From assembly GCF_003336805.1 (NCBI RefSeq), contig NZ_QFWJ01000003.1:186001-250000 (forward strand): a stretch of DNA of 64,000 nucleotides. The letters are read 5' to 3'. The position numbers and the translations under genes were made by a program. Positions 16,380-26,955 of the stretch are shown in pieces. Source of the stretch: Marinospirillum perlucidum. Lineage in GTDB: Bacteria; Pseudomonadota; Gammaproteobacteria; Pseudomonadales; Halomonadaceae. The number at the start of each line of letters is the position of its first letter. Position 1 is the first letter of the stretch. Below the pieces are notes generated by a model. The model was given only the letters and a program-made list of their open reading frames with translations, searched no databases and had not been told where the DNA came from.

Positions 16380-17642
16380 TTAACCAAAGCTGGCCTTGAG
16401 AATAAAGAAAATGATGATGGAGAGGATCGCCCCTGCAGGTAGAGTCACCAGCCAGGATGCAAAAATGCTACCCACCACCCTCAGATTCAGCGCAGCCAGG
16501 CCACGTGCCAAGCCAACCCCCAGGACACCACCCACCAGTGTATGGGTCGTGGAAATGGGCATGCCGATGCCCGAAGCCAGAACCACAGTGGTAGCTGTTG
16601 CCAGGGTGGCGGCAAAACCGCGACTGGGAGTGAGTTCAGTGATATGGCTGCCCACGGTTGCGATAACCTTGTGACCATACATGACCAGACCGGCTACGAT
16701 ACCGCCGGCACCGATCAGCAGCACCCAGCTGGGCGTGGCTACCTTGGAAGTCACTTCACCGGCTGCATTGATGACGCCCAGAATGGCGGCCAGAGGACCG
16801 ATGGCATTGGCAACATCGTTAGAGCCGTGAGCAAAGGCCATGGCGCAAGCAGTGAAAATCATCAGCAGGGCAAAAACCTTTTCTACATTGGCGATCTGCA
16901 GTTTGCCGGGGGTCTGCTCACGCTTGATACTTTTTTCCAGCCAGAAGCCCAAGAGCGCCAAGGCCAGGCCGGAGAGGACAGCATAACCAATGGACTCAAG
17001 GGTGGTGATTTCCAGACCCAGGTGCTTAAGCCCCTTGGTAAAGGTAACCAGGGCAACAATAAAGCCGACCAGGAAAATATAAACAGGTACATAACGCTTG
17101 GCGGCAGCAAAAGGGTCTGCCGCATCAAAAATCAATTTTTGCACACTGCGAAAGAGCAGGAAGCCCAGTGTACCCGAGAGCAGTGGCGAGGTGACCCAGC
17201 TCATGGCGATCTTGCCGACACCATCCCAATGCACTGAATCCATGGAAATACCCACCGCAGCAAAACCCACGATGGCGCCGACAATGGAATGGGTGGTGGA
17301 TACCGGCCAGCCAAAGTAGCTGGCAATCAAGAGCCAGGTGCCTGCAGCCAAAAGGGCTGCCAGCATGCCATAAACCAGTAGTTCCGGATTACCGACAAAA
17401 ACCTCGGCGTCGACTATGCCTTTGCGGATGGTGGAGGTGACTTCACCCCCGGCCAGCCAGGCCCCGGCAAATTCGAAAATAATGGCGATGATGATGGCTT
17501 GCTTGATGGTGATGGCTTTGGAGCCAACAGATGTGCCCATGGCATTGGCGACATCGTTGGCACCGATGCCCCAGGCCATGAAGAAGCCAAACAAACAGGC
17601 CATTAGAATAAAAGTGTTACCGTGTTCGAGGATAATAGACAT
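16380..17642 (-). CDS. PiT-family inorganic phosphate transporter
   Basis: 420-residue inner-membrane permease with about ten transmembrane segments. The duplicated PiT signature is present near each end: GANDVANAMGTSVGSKAIT near residue 27 and HGSNDVANAIGPLAAI near 270, with the matching GWPVSTTHSIVGAIVG and GMPISTTHTLVGGVLG motifs. The family takes up phosphate, usually as a metal-phosphate complex, driven by the proton gradient. It lies 30 bases downstream of its usual partner, a PhoU-like protein, and the two should be cotranscribed. Confidence 0.93.
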   Translation of the reverse strand: MSIILEHGNTFILMACLFGFFMAWGIGANDVANAMGTSVGSKAITIKQAIIIAIIFEFAGAWLAGGEVTSTIRKGIVDAEVFVGNPELLVYGMLAALLAAGTWLLIASYFGWPVSTTHSIVGAIVGFAAVGISMDSVHWDGVGKIAMSWVTSPLLSGTLGFLLFRSVQKLIFDAADPFAAAKRYVPVYIFLVGFIVALVTFTKGLKHLGLEITTLESIGYAVLSGLALALLGFWLEKSIKREQTPGKLQIANVEKVFALLMIFTACAMAFAHGSNDVANAIGPLAAILGVINAAGEVTSKVATPSWVLLIGAGGIVAGLVMYGHKVIATVGSHITELTPSRGFAATLATATTVVLASGIGMPISTTHTLVGGVLGVGLARGLAALNLRVVGSIFASWLVTLPAGAILSIIIFFILKASFG

Positions 17643-17672
17643 AAACAGGCGGTTCCGTTTTTAATACTGTAA

Positions 17673-18353
17673 TTAGCGAGCCATAAGAATCTGCAGGCGA
17701 CCGCCTACACGCTGTGCCCGGTCGGAGAGTTCACCGATCCACTCAATGATGCGGTAGAGAAACATCACATCCACAGGAGGCAGGTCTTTTTCCAGTTCGA
17801 AAAGCTGGCCACGGATTTCAATTTCCAATTGGTCCGCTTCGTGTTCCAGAGAATCCAGTTTTTCGATCATACGGGTTAAAAGATCAGTGACCTGACGCCC
17901 AAAACCGGATTCAAGTAGTTCGTCAATTTCATTGATGGTTTGCTGGGCCTGCTCTACGGCATCAATCCCACTGCGGATGAAAGCCTGCATGGGCTCCGCA
18001 ATTGGCTGGGGAATTTGCATCTTGCGCCCGAGCATCAAACCGGAGATATCCTTGGCCCGATTAGCGATCTTGTCCTGAAGACTGACGAGTTCCAGAAGAT
18101 CGCTTCTGGAAACGGGCATAAACAGACTGTTGGGTAGACTAAGGCGGATTTCCCTTTTGAGGTCATCGGCCTGGTGCTCGAGATTATTGATGGTATCGCG
18201 AATCTCACTGGCCTTATCCCAGTCCCCTTCCAGCGTTGCACTGATGAAATGCTGAAGCTGTTCACTGGCAGCATAGGTTTTGCCAATATGTTCTTGCAGG
18301 GGGCCAAAGGGAGAGCGACCAAAGAGTCTGGAAAGCGGATTGCTTGAGGGCAT
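17673..18353 (-). CDS. PhoU-like DUF47/TIGR00153 protein
   Basis: 226 residues, all helical, of the DUF47 family that is related to PhoU and commonly encoded next to PiT permeases, where it is thought to control phosphate transport. Visible family blocks: NPLSRLFGRSPFGPLQEH at the N-terminus, SLPNSLFMPVSRSDLLELV and QDKIANRAKDISGLM in the middle, and IGELSDRAQRVGGRL at the end; the repeated E/D-x-x-x-D/H positions are the metal-binding type seen in PhoU. The start ATG at 18353 follows AAGGTGATC. A GTG nine bases earlier is an alternative. Divergent from the CYTH-CHAD gene. Confidence 0.9.
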   Translation of the reverse strand: MPSSNPLSRLFGRSPFGPLQEHIGKTYAASEQLQHFISATLEGDWDKASEIRDTINNLEHQADDLKREIRLSLPNSLFMPVSRSDLLELVSLQDKIANRAKDISGLMLGRKMQIPQPIAEPMQAFIRSGIDAVEQAQQTINEIDELLESGFGRQVTDLLTRMIEKLDSLEHEADQLEIEIRGQLFELEKDLPPVDVMFLYRIIEWIGELSDRAQRVGGRLQILMAR

Positions 18354-18480
18354 ACTGATCACCTTGTGGGGTGGGTACAGGTCGATATAATGACTAGCCG
18401 GTTTTGGCTGGGCGCATTATAAAAGCACGTCCGACATCTTGTCACAAATTTTTAACAAAAAAGTCGCTTTGGAGAAACCT

Positions 18481-19884
18481 ATGGCCGAGGAAATCGAACT
18501 GAAACTCTTGATGCAGCCCCAGGATTTGCCTCGGCTGGATGCATTAATGCAGCAGTTGGAGGTTACCGGACCTCAAGTCAATCGCCTAGAAAACACCTAT
18601 TATGATACGCCCGAGCTGCATCTCAACCAGGCCAAGGCTGCTCTTCGCTTACGCCATACGGGCAAGGGCTGGGTGCAAACCTTGAAAACCAGCGGCCAGT
18701 CAAGAGGGGCGTTAAGCCAGAGAGGGGAGTGGGAAGCCAATATCGACCAACCACGCTTGCACCCAGAGTTGCTGCCTGAGGGTATTCTTCAAGCTGACTG
18801 GCTGGATAAGCTGCAGCCTATTTTTACCACTCACTTTACCCGTAAGACCTGGTTGCAGGAAAAAACCAGCGGCCAAGGATTAACCTGCATCGAAGTTGCG
18901 GCTGATTCGGGAGAAGTCGCACTGCCTTCCGGTCAGAGTGACCGTATTAGTGAACTGGAGCTGGAACTGAAAAGCGGTAAACCTGAAGCGCTGTTTACTC
19001 TTGCTGAACGCCTGGCTGAATCCATCTGCCTGCATCCGGGTCTGGCCAGTAAAGCGGAACGGGGGCTAAGACTGCTGGATCCAGAGCGCCCAGCTTTCCG
19101 TCTTGCACAAGACAGTCTCCAGCAGGCCGATATGAAGGCTTTGAACCAGCTGGCAGAAAATCAACTGAATCGCTGGATTCAGGGACACGAAAACTGGACC
19201 TTCAATGCCAAGGAAGCGGAAATTCATGCAGCCCAGCGCGCTCTTCTGGCTCTGCAGGGATTATTGGTCATTATGCAGCGTCTTTGTCCTGAGGCACCTC
19301 TGCACCAGGCCAGAATAGACGTCAAAAAGCTTCTGGCTCTTTTGCAGCCATGGGTCAAGCAAAGTCATGCCGATCGGGTGCTCCAGCAGCTTTATCTGGA
19401 AGAGGCTCCCTCGGCAAATTGGCGGCAGCAGCAATTGGGCTACGCAACAAGACGCCAGGAGTACCGCAGCCTCTGGCAGCAACTCTGGGTTGGACAGGCC
19501 AGCTTGCAGCTGGTTTCCAGTCTCTATGCCTGCCATAGCTTCAGTGACAGTTTTCACAGCGAACAACCCCAGCGACTCTTGCAGGCTGCCTGTGCCCACC
19601 TGCGTTTACCGCGTCAGCCCATGGAAGCAGAAATCTGGCTACAGCGTTATCCGGCCGTCGTACGTCTGGAGTACCTGCTCAGAGTCTTGCCCACTGCTGC
19701 TGAGGCAGACAGACAGTTGGCCAGGGACCTGGTCAAGGGTATCGAGGATTTGCAGGGATATAGCTACTGGCTGGTGCAAAAAGAGCTGCCTAGCGAGGTG
19801 CAGCAGCAGCTGACGGATAAACGCAAAGAGCTGCTCTTCAATCTGGGACGCTGGGCTCAGGCGTTATGGACTAGCGACCAATAA
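18481..19884 (+). CDS. ygiF: CYTH-CHAD inorganic triphosphatase
   Basis: 467 residues from the ATG at 18481, chosen because GGAG lies six bases upstream and because [10 protein letters not shown] places the CYTH signature ExExK right at the N-terminus. Residues 1-200 form the CYTH tunnel domain ([38 protein letters not shown]), which hydrolyses inorganic triphosphate in the E. coli homologue YgiF. Residues 230-460 form an all-helical CHAD domain rich in basic residues, a polyphosphate-binding module. A neighbouring PhoU-like/PiT pair fits a phosphate-metabolism context. Its 3' end overlaps the convergent rnhB gene by 14 bases. Confidence 0.9.
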   Translation: MAEEIELKLLMQPQDLPRLDALMQQLEVTGPQVNRLENTYYDTPELHLNQAKAALRLRHTGKGWVQTLKTSGQSRGALSQRGEWEANIDQPRLHPELLPEGILQADWLDKLQPIFTTHFTRKTWLQEKTSGQGLTCIEVAADSGEVALPSGQSDRISELELELKSGKPEALFTLAERLAESICLHPGLASKAERGLRLLDPERPAFRLAQDSLQQADMKALNQLAENQLNRWIQGHENWTFNAKEAEIHAAQRALLALQGLLVIMQRLCPEAPLHQARIDVKKLLALLQPWVKQSHADRVLQQLYLEEAPSANWRQQQLGYATRRQEYRSLWQQLWVGQASLQLVSSLYACHSFSDSFHSEQPQRLLQAACAHLRLPRQPMEAEIWLQRYPAVVRLEYLLRVLPTAAEADRQLARDLVKGIEDLQGYSYWLVQKELPSEVQQQLTDKRKELLFNLGRWAQALWTSDQ

Positions 19885-20494
19885 GCTTCTGAACCGGCTT
19901 GAAGCTGCGCCGGTGCTCAGGCAAAGGACCCAGTTTTAGAAGTGCTTCCTGATGCACTGCTGTCGGGTAGCCCTTGTGGCGGTCAAAACCATAGTCTGGG
20001 TGCTGTTGATGCAATTCCAGCATCTGGGCATCGCGCTCCACCTTGGCCAGGATGGAGGCAGCCGAGATGGCAGGATGGCGGGCATCGCCCTGAATCACTG
20101 CTAGGGCAGGTTGTTGCAGCTGGGGTGGTAGCTGTTTGCCATCGACCAGCACAAATTCAGCTGCTGGCTGGAGTTGATCCAGTGCGCGCTGCATAGCCAA
20201 GAGGCTGGCCTGGAGAATATTCAGGTGATCAATTTCTACAGCTGTGGCTTCTGCAAGGGCCCAGGCCAGGCTCTGATGACGTATCTCTTCCGCCAGTCGT
20301 TGGCGCTTTTTATCACTCAGCTTTTTGGAATCCATCAGTCCTGCAATGGGGCGCTCAGGATCAAGAATAACGGCTGCAGCAACGACACTACCTACCAGCG
20401 GACCTCGACCGACTTCGTCAATACCTGCTAGCAGTTGGCCGGAGTAAGGAATTTCACTTGATTCCAGAGGAGGGAGGGGGGCTTGCTTACTCAT
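19871..20494 (-). CDS. rnhB: Ribonuclease HII
   Basis: 207-residue enzyme that cuts RNA in RNA-DNA hybrids and starts removal of single ribonucleotides from DNA. Catalytic residues are visible in [15 protein letters not shown] (Asp-Glu pair) and in VLVDGKQ and [26 protein letters not shown] and SILAKVERD are the other family blocks. It overlaps lpxB by eight bases, the conserved end of the lipid A operon. In many relatives dnaE follows; here a convergent ygiF gene does. Confidence 0.95.
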   Translation of the reverse strand: MSKQAPLPPLESSEIPYSGQLLAGIDEVGRGPLVGSVVAAAVILDPERPIAGLMDSKKLSDKKRQRLAEEIRHQSLAWALAEATAVEIDHLNILQASLLAMQRALDQLQPAAEFVLVDGKQLPPQLQQPALAVIQGDARHPAISAASILAKVERDAQMLELHQQHPDYGFDRHKGYPTAVHQEALLKLGPLPEHRRSFKPVQKLIGR

Positions 20495-21626
20495 GCTGAC
20501 CGGTCATCAGTTTTTGAATGGCTTGGGCGGCAGTGTGGCTGGCATCAGCTTGTAGCTGCTGATGCAGTTCATAAAAAGCCTGACGCTGCAGCTCAGCCGC
20601 TTCGTTTGAACTCAGCAATTGGTCAAGATCAGTACTTAGCTGTTCTGGGCTTGCTGCCTCTTGTAAGCGCTCAGGCACCAGTTCTTTTTGAGCCAGCAAA
20701 TTGGGTAAGCTGACCCAGGGAGTTTTGACCAGTTTTTGGCCCAGCCACCAGGTAAAAGGAGCCAGCTTGTAACTGACCACCATGGGCGTCTTACAGAAAA
20801 GAGCTTCTAAGGCAACGGTGCCGGAAGCCAGAAGCGCTGCATCAGCCGCCTGCAGGGCTTCATGGGCTTGGCCATCAAGTAGTTGAAGGTGCTCCAGAGG
20901 CTGCTCTTCAAGTAGAGCTTCCAGCTGTTGGCGGCGCGCTGGCGTGGCAGCCGGTAGCAGGAACTTCAGGTGTGGATGTTTTTGTTGAAGCAGGCGGGCA
21001 CTTGCCAGAAAAACCGGGGCCAGGCGCTCCACCTCACTACCGCGGGAGCCGGGCAAAAGAGCAAGAACCTGGTCTGCATTGCTGATGCCCAGGCTTTTTT
21101 TAGCCGCTTGTTTATCCGGCTCCAGAGGCAGGCGGTCAGCAGTGGGGTGACCTACGAAAGTGACCGGCATCTGGTGCCGCTGGTAGAAATCAGCTTCAAA
21201 GGGCAGGAGAGTCAGCATGAGATCACAGCTTTTCTTGATCCCTTTTATACGCCCTTGGCGCCAGGCCCAAACCGAGGGGCTGACATAATGCACGGTTTTT
21301 AAGCCTTGCTGGCGCAGTTTCTTTTCCAGACCCAGATTGAAGTCGGGTGCATCGATACCGATCATTAGATCCGCTTGCCAATCCAGCGCATCCTGATACA
21401 GGTGTTTGCGAACTTTCACCAAGCGAGGCAGGTGCTTGATCACTTCCACCAGTCCCATGACTGACAGGGTTTCCAAAGGATAGAGGCTGGTTAATCCTTC
21501 AGCCTCCATTCTTTCTCCACCCAGGCCGCGAAATTCCGCATTCGGGTAGATGGCTCGCAAGGCGGGTATCAGGCTGGCTCCAAGTAGATCGCCAGATACC
21601 TCACCGGCTACCAGATAGATTTTCAC
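20487..21626 (-). CDS. lpxB: Lipid-A-disaccharide synthase
   Basis: 379-residue peripheral membrane glycosyltransferase (GT19) that joins UDP-2,3-diacylglucosamine and lipid X to make the lipid A disaccharide. Family blocks: [14 protein letters not shown] at the N-terminus, [68 protein letters not shown] and [13 protein letters not shown]. The start is GTG, overlapping the lpxA stop as GTGA, which signals translational coupling. Length matches the family (about 380). Confidence 0.96.
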   Translation of the reverse strand: MKIYLVAGEVSGDLLGASLIPALRAIYPNAEFRGLGGERMEAEGLTSLYPLETLSVMGLVEVIKHLPRLVKVRKHLYQDALDWQADLMIGIDAPDFNLGLEKKLRQQGLKTVHYVSPSVWAWRQGRIKGIKKSCDLMLTLLPFEADFYQRHQMPVTFVGHPTADRLPLEPDKQAAKKSLGISNADQVLALLPGSRGSEVERLAPVFLASARLLQQKHPHLKFLLPAATPARRQQLEALLEEQPLEHLQLLDGQAHEALQAADAALLASGTVALEALFCKTPMVVSYKLAPFTWWLGQKLVKTPWVSLPNLLAQKELVPERLQEAASPEQLSTDLDQLLSSNEAAELQRQAFYELHQQLQADASHTAAQAIQKLMTGQHE

Positions 21627-22396
21627 CGGGTGATGCCGCGTTGCGAGTTCTTGATGGAATCGATAAAGACCTGGAGTTCAGGCAGAGCTTCCTGCGCTTC
21701 CAGTTCGGCAATAGCATCCTGAAGATTCAGGCCTTTACGGAAAACCGTTTTATAGGCATTGCGTAGCGCCTGCATGGCTTCCTTGGAAAAACCGCGGCGT
21801 TTCAGGCCTTCATAGTTGATGCCGTGGGATTCTGCCGGGTGACCACTGATCATGGTGTAAGCAGGCACGTCCTTGAGGATGATGGAGCCGCCACCACACA
21901 TGGCATGGGAGCCGATACGACTGAACTGGTGTACTGCAGACAGCCCGCCGAGAATGACAAAATCGCCGAGGGTGACGTGACCAGCCAGAGTGGCCTGATT
22001 AGCCAGAATACAGTCGTTGCCAACAATGCAGTCATGGGCAACATGGGAATAAGCCATGAATAGATTACGGCTTCCCACCTGGGTTAATTGACTATCCTGG
22101 ACTGTACCCCGGTGCAGGGTCACCCCTTCACGAATCACATTGTCATCGCCCATTTCCAGGCGGGTGGGTTCACCCTTGTATTTCTTGTCCTGGCAGGCTT
22201 CGCCGACACTGGCAAACTGAAAAATCTGGTTGCGTTTGCCCAGCTTGGTCGGGCCTTGAATGACGACATGAGGGCCAATTTTGGTGCCTTCGCCGATAAC
22301 AACATCAGCCCCGATAATACTGTAGGGGCCTACCTCGACATCTTCAGCCAGTTGGGCACTGGGATCTATCAGCGCCGTTGGATGGATCAGGCTCAA
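21623..22396 (-). CDS. lpxA: UDP-N-acetylglucosamine acyltransferase
   Basis: 257-residue left-handed beta-helix enzyme that transfers a 3-hydroxyacyl chain from acyl-ACP to UDP-GlcNAc, the first step of lipid A synthesis. The hexapeptide repeats run from [13 protein letters not shown] through about residue 185; the catalytic His is in [10 protein letters not shown] (about 123-126). A helical C-terminal domain follows ([16 protein letters not shown]). It overlaps fabZ and lpxB by four bases on each side. Confidence 0.96.
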   Translation of the reverse strand: MSLIHPTALIDPSAQLAEDVEVGPYSIIGADVVIGEGTKIGPHVVIQGPTKLGKRNQIFQFASVGEACQDKKYKGEPTRLEMGDDNVIREGVTLHRGTVQDSQLTQVGSRNLFMAYSHVAHDCIVGNDCILANQATLAGHVTLGDFVILGGLSAVHQFSRIGSHAMCGGGSIILKDVPAYTMISGHPAESHGINYEGLKRRGFSKEAMQALRNAYKTVFRKGLNLQDAIAELEAQEALPELQVFIDSIKNSQRGITR

Positions 22397-22833
22397 ACTT
22401 TTTTCTCCGCACAGGTGATTTCGGTTTCACAGACGGTTTCCCCATCAACATGGGAGCGACAGGCAAAAACCCAAATGCCGCGTTTTTCACGCAGAACCCT
22501 GGCTTCCAGAGTCAGGCGATCACCGGGAACCACCGGACGCTTGAAACGGGTTTTCTCACTACCTACAAAATAGTAGAGGTGACCATCTTTGGGTAGTTTG
22601 TTGACGGTTTTGAACCCCAGAACACCAGCAGCCTGAGCCATGGCCTCAATGATGAGAACGCCCGGGAAGATGGGATGCTCGGGAAAATGTCCCAGGAAGT
22701 AGGGTTCGTTAACAGTAATATTCTTGTAGGCAACGATCGACTCACCCAGTTTCATCTCGGTGACCCTGTCGACCAGCAGGAAAGGATAACGGTGGGGTAG
22801 GTATTCTTTGATTTCGTTTACATCCATGATCAT
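22393..22833 (-). CDS. fabZ: 3-hydroxyacyl-ACP dehydratase
   Basis: 146-residue hot-dog-fold enzyme that dehydrates 3-hydroxyacyl-ACP in fatty acid elongation and thus competes with LpxA and LpxD for the same substrate. Motifs: [15 protein letters not shown], the active-site helix [23 protein letters not shown] (His and Glu), and the [14 protein letters not shown] block. The start is set at [13 protein letters not shown] (22833), the normal N-terminus; an upstream ATG at 22869 would add 12 residues unlike the family. Confidence 0.95.
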   Translation of the reverse strand: MIMDVNEIKEYLPHRYPFLLVDRVTEMKLGESIVAYKNITVNEPYFLGHFPEHPIFPGVLIIEAMAQAAGVLGFKTVNKLPKDGHLYYFVGSEKTRFKRPVVPGDRLTLEARVLREKRGIWVFACRSHVDGETVCETEITCAEKKV

Positions 22834-22921
22834 GGACTTTCTGCCTCTGCAAAGACGCGCGGTGTTCAAACCCGTGAAATACGGCGCGTGTACTGGTTAA
22901 ATGCCTGGTGTCAGGCTGTTT

Positions 22922-23959
22922 TCAGGAATCGGATGGATCCAGCTTGGCCAGCTGCTTTTCCAGACGTCTGATTTTCTGGTGAAGTTCGTCCAGCTGTCGA
23001 AAGCGGACAGCACTTTTGCGCCACTCATTGCTGGGCTGTAGCCCGGTACCTGATGAGTAGACGCCGCCTTTATTCAGGCTACCGGTAATCATGCTCATGC
23101 CCGTTGCCTGAACGCCATCAGCAACCTTGATGTGGCCAGCGATACCCGTCTGCCCGCCAAACATGCAGTTGGCTCCAATTTCAGTGGAGCCAGCGACACC
23201 GACCTGGGCGGTGATGGCTGTATGCTCGCCCACTTTGACGTTGTGAGCCAGATGAACCAAGTTATCGATTTTAACATCCCGGCTGATATGGGTGTTACCT
23301 AAAGCACCTCGGTCAATCGCGGCATTGGCACCAATTTCAACCTGGTCCTCGATAACGACACTGCCGAGCTGGGCGATCTTTTCCCAACCCTGGCGGGTTG
23401 GAGCAAAACCATAGCCATCGGAACCGATAACGCTACCTGAGTGGATAATACAATTTTTACCCACCTGAACTCGACGATAAAGCGTGACCCGAGGGTAAAG
23501 TTGTGTGTTTTCATTTATCCGGCAGTCTTTGCCCAGATAGCACTGGGCACCAATGATGACGCCGGCAGCTAGTTGGCACCCGGCCTCGATCACTGCGCCC
23601 GGACCAACATGCACGCTGGGATCCAACTGAGCAGAAGCGTCAATGACGGCTGTAGGGTGACGAAAACCTGCTTCAGGCTTGGGGTCATCAAACAGATGGC
23701 TAAGTCGAGCAAAACCCCGATAGGGGTCTTGCAGCAAAAGGGCATTGCCGGAAAAGCTATCGGCCTGTTCCGGCTTCAGCAGTACAGCTCCTGCCTGACT
23801 GGTCTGCAGATAGGCTGCAAATTTAGGATTGCTTAAAAAGCTGATCTGCTCACTGGTTGCGTTCTCCAGTGAACCCAGGCCACTAATGATCTGCTCGGGT
23901 TCTCCACGCAGTTCGGCATCCAGATAATCAGCCAGATAGGCCAGAGTAAAGGTTTCCAT
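22922..23959 (-). CDS. lpxD: UDP-3-O-acylglucosamine N-acyltransferase
   Basis: 345-residue left-handed beta-helix enzyme adding the second 3-hydroxyacyl chain to UDP-3-O-acyl-glucosamine. The N-terminal uridine-binding domain (residues 1-100, with EQISFLSNPKFAAYL) is followed by hexapeptide repeats, the catalytic-His segment DNLVHLAHNVKVGEH, the QVGVAGSTEIG block, and a C-terminal helix (LDELHQKIRRLEKQL) used for trimer packing and ACP binding. Part of the bamA-skp-lpxD-fabZ-lpxA-lpxB run; a gap of 88 bases to fabZ. Confidence 0.96.
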   Translation of the reverse strand: METFTLAYLADYLDAELRGEPEQIISGLGSLENATSEQISFLSNPKFAAYLQTSQAGAVLLKPEQADSFSGNALLLQDPYRGFARLSHLFDDPKPEAGFRHPTAVIDASAQLDPSVHVGPGAVIEAGCQLAAGVIIGAQCYLGKDCRINENTQLYPRVTLYRRVQVGKNCIIHSGSVIGSDGYGFAPTRQGWEKIAQLGSVVIEDQVEIGANAAIDRGALGNTHISRDVKIDNLVHLAHNVKVGEHTAITAQVGVAGSTEIGANCMFGGQTGIAGHIKVADGVQATGMSMITGSLNKGGVYSSGTGLQPSNEWRKSAVRFRQLDELHQKIRRLEKQLAKLDPSDS

Positions 23960-23967
23960 GGCCAGTC

Positions 23968-24495
23968 CTATTCCTGTGACGGGGCATCGGCATTGAGCTT
24001 TTCAGCCACGGCTGCAGTCAAGTTGAACTCGGGTTTGACAAAGTGAACGGCCTGGCTATTGATAAGAATATCAATATTGTGCTCTTCCAGGAGTTCATTG
24101 ATGGCTGCTTCCAGTTGAGGCCGGTTGTCATTGATAACCTGCTGCTGCATCTGTTGTTGGCGCTGTTGTAATTGAGCGCGTCTGGCCTGGAATTCCTGCA
24201 TTTTGCCTTGCATCTGCTGAGCTAATTGGTTGCGCTCAGTTTCACCCATGATGTCGCCATCGCGTTGCAGACGCTGTTGCAGGCTGCGCGCTTCTTCAGC
24301 CAATTGGCGGATGCTCGCCTCTTCGTTACTGAGCTGTTCTTCGATTTCAGAGAAGGCCTGACTGATGCGGTCGGTTTGCATCATGGCCTGTTGCAAGTCC
24401 AGAACAGCAATGCGCTGACTTTCTTCGGCCTGGCTGCTCAGGCTAAAAAAAAGGCCGATGAGTAGCGTCAGGATCAGTGAAGGTTGTTTAAGCAC
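23968..24495 (-). CDS. skp: Periplasmic chaperone Skp/OmpH
   Basis: 175 residues with a signal peptide (LKQPSLILTLLIGLFFSLSSQA). The mature protein begins AVLDLQQAMMQTDRISQAF, then has a long Gln/Arg/Glu-rich coiled coil (residues 55-130, including RRAQLQQRQQQMQQQV) that forms the tentacles of the trimer, and ends with the beta-rich body (DILINSQAVHFV). It carries unfolded outer-membrane proteins to BamA, encoded 14 bases upstream. GTG start with CAGGAGACTCGAC ahead. Confidence 0.92.
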   Translation of the reverse strand: MLKQPSLILTLLIGLFFSLSSQAEESQRIAVLDLQQAMMQTDRISQAFSEIEEQLSNEEASIRQLAEEARSLQQRLQRDGDIMGETERNQLAQQMQGKMQEFQARRAQLQQRQQQMQQQVINDNRPQLEAAINELLEEHNIDILINSQAVHFVKPEFNLTAAVAEKLNADAPSQE

Positions 24496-24509
24496 GTCGA
24501 GTCTCCTGG

Positions 24510-26867
24510 TTAAAAGGTTTGTCCAATGGAAAACTGGAAGAATTCGGTGTCATCCCCATCCTTGGCATTCAGGGGTTCTGCCATACTGAACGCCAGAGGG
24601 CCTATGGCTGTCAACCAGGTCAGGCTGATTCCGGCCGAGAATCTCAGTTCATTTTCATCAAAACCCGTGTTGCAACCACTGGTGTAGCAACGGGTGGTAA
24701 AGACGTTACCGCCATCCACAAACAGACTGGTTTGCATAGAGCGTCGGTCTTCAATAAAGAACAAGGGGAAAATCAGTTCAGCTGAACCTTCGGTCAAGAG
24801 GTTACCACCAAAAGCGTTGCCGCTGGAATTTTCAGGGCCCAGACGACTGCTTCGGTAACCTCGAACGGAGTTCAGGCCCCCTGCATAATAGTGCTCGTAA
24901 AAGGGTAGCCGGTCAAAATCACTGCCCAGACCATCACCATAGCCCAGCTCTGTACGGAACTTCAGCGACCACTCATCAGCCAGGGGGAAATAGATTTGCC
25001 CCCGGTATTCGGCCTTGTAAAATTCGTAATCAGAGCCGGGTGCTGCCAGTTCCAGAGATAAGCGCTGATAGCTGCCATCGGTAGGGAGTACCCCACGATT
25101 GAGTTTGTTCTGTATCCAGCGACCGGTTAGCTTGTAATTTAAAAACTCCAAGCCGTAGAGATTATCAAAAGTTTCCACTTCATCAATGAGGTAATCACCG
25201 TTGCTGTCGCGACTGGATTTGATGTCGGTATTATCCAGCCCCAGGGATAAACTCAGACGGCTATCGCTACTGATGGGGTAGCCATAGCTGACATTACCGC
25301 CGTAGGCATCGGAAGCAAAATTGGAGACCCCCAGGGCATCATAATCAGTTTCGCGGTAAAAGAAATTGAAGCCGCGGGAGACGCCATCAATGGTGTAATA
25401 GGGGTTCTGGTAGGAGAAGCTGTAGTTGGTGCGGTAATCACTGCGATTGGCGCTTAAGCTCACCGTATTACCCGTACCCAGAAAGTTGCTCTGCGAGACA
25501 GATGCACCGAAGACCACACCGCTGGACTGGGAGTAACCCACGTTGGCCGATATCGAGCCGGAGGGTTGTTCTTCTACTGTATAGGTGACATCGATGAGAT
25601 CCTCGCTACCAGCTACCGGAGAAGTCTCGACGCTGACCTGGCTGAAAAAGCCGAGTCTTTCCATTCGTGCCTTGGAGGCCTGAATGAGATCAGTGTTGGC
25701 TGACGCTCCTTCAAGCTGGAGAAGTTCACGGCGCAGGACTTCATCCTGAGTGGCCGTATTACCGCGAAAGTTGACGCGGCGAACATACATGCGGTTGCCT
25801 GGTTCGACCAGGAAAGTCAGTTTGACCTCGCGGGTCTCTTCATTGATTTCCGGACGGCCGCTGACTTCGGCGAAGGTATAGCCTTCACTACCCAGGCGTC
25901 TGCGCATGGCTTCACTGGTGCCAGTCATGGCACTGCGCGAGAAGATATCTCCGGCCTGGAGCTGCTGCAGCAGTTGCATTTCGGCAGCAGGAATAATCAG
26001 GTCACCCGCCAGCTCTACATCACTGACACGGTACTGTTCGCCTTCATGCAGGTTGATGGTGATGTAGATATCCTGCTTGTCAGGGCTGATGGAAACCTGG
26101 GTGGATTCGATATTGAACCTCAGATAACCGCGATCCAGATACCAGGATCTCAGGCGTTCCAGATCGCCACCCAATTTTTCGCGGGAGTACTGGTCGGCTG
26201 AAGAAAAGAGGGTCCAGGCCTGGTCTTCCTGAAGTTCGAAATTGTTGATCAAAGTGGCCTTGTCAAAAGCCTGGTTACCCACCAGATTGATGCGGCGAAG
26301 CGTAGCGACACTGCCCTCAGAGATATCCAGGCTGACTTTGACCTGGTTGCGGGGTAATTCCTCGACCTGGCTTTCGATTCGCGCTGTATAGCGGCCCTGG
26401 GCGTGGTACATCCGCTGTAATTCCAGTTTGATCTGGTCCAGGGTCGAGCGCTGGAATATCTGTCCTTCCTGGAGTCCGGCCTGGCTCAAGCCACCCATCA
26501 AGTCTTCAGTGGTTACCTTCTTATTCCCATCGATAGCCAGTTCATGCAGGGTCGGCCTTTCCTGAAGATCAAAAATAAGTACGCCCTGATCAGCATACAC
26601 GCTCAAGTCATCAAAGAGGCCGCTGGCGTACAGCTCCTTGGCGGCCGTCGTGATTTCGCTGCTGCTCACCCTGTCACCGGTTTGCAGGGGGAGGGCACTG
26701 AAAACACTGCCTGGTGACACCCTTTGCAGGCCCTGAAGACGAATATCTTCAATCAGCAGCATTTCTTCCCGGGCAAAAAGAGAACAACTTAATGTCAGTA
26801 AAACGAGGGCAAGCAAACCTCTAACGGCTAGGCTGGAAGCGCCGGGATTGGAATTGAAAAGTTTCAC
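24510..26867 (-). CDS. bamA: Outer-membrane protein assembly factor BamA
   Basis: 785-residue Omp85 protein, the core of the beta-barrel assembly machine. After a signal peptide ending near SLFA, five POTRA domains extend to about residue 420 (first: LLIEDIRLQGLQRVSPG; fifth: MYVRRVNFRGNTATQDEVLRRELLQLEG). The 16-stranded barrel follows, with the lid-loop motif as VRGY (GGLNSVRGYRSSRLGP) and a C-terminal FSIGQTF ending in Phe. FYEHYYAGG before the VRGY motif is typical. It lies between rseP and skp as in most gammaproteobacteria. Confidence 0.97.
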   Translation of the reverse strand: MKLFNSNPGASSLAVRGLLALVLLTLSCSLFAREEMLLIEDIRLQGLQRVSPGSVFSALPLQTGDRVSSSEITTAAKELYASGLFDDLSVYADQGVLIFDLQERPTLHELAIDGNKKVTTEDLMGGLSQAGLQEGQIFQRSTLDQIKLELQRMYHAQGRYTARIESQVEELPRNQVKVSLDISEGSVATLRRINLVGNQAFDKATLINNFELQEDQAWTLFSSADQYSREKLGGDLERLRSWYLDRGYLRFNIESTQVSISPDKQDIYITINLHEGEQYRVSDVELAGDLIIPAAEMQLLQQLQAGDIFSRSAMTGTSEAMRRRLGSEGYTFAEVSGRPEINEETREVKLTFLVEPGNRMYVRRVNFRGNTATQDEVLRRELLQLEGASANTDLIQASKARMERLGFFSQVSVETSPVAGSEDLIDVTYTVEEQPSGSISANVGYSQSSGVVFGASVSQSNFLGTGNTVSLSANRSDYRTNYSFSYQNPYYTIDGVSRGFNFFYRETDYDALGVSNFASDAYGGNVSYGYPISSDSRLSLSLGLDNTDIKSSRDSNGDYLIDEVETFDNLYGLEFLNYKLTGRWIQNKLNRGVLPTDGSYQRLSLELAAPGSDYEFYKAEYRGQIYFPLADEWSLKFRTELGYGDGLGSDFDRLPFYEHYYAGGLNSVRGYRSSRLGPENSSGNAFGGNLLTEGSAELIFPLFFIEDRRSMQTSLFVDGGNVFTTRCYTSGCNTGFDENELRFSAGISLTWLTAIGPLAFSMAEPLNAKDGDDTEFFQFSIGQTF

Positions 26868-26955
26868 GCTGCTAGTGATCCGTTATCAAGTGACTGGAAA
26901 CCGGTAATAACTCAAGGGCGCAACCTTAGCGGATATGCCCCTGAGGGAACAAGTA

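Noticed and set aside
16542-17237. Plus-strand frame of 231 codons opposite the PiT gene
   Set aside because: Shadow of a membrane protein gene; Gln/Gly/Asp-rich translation without motifs.
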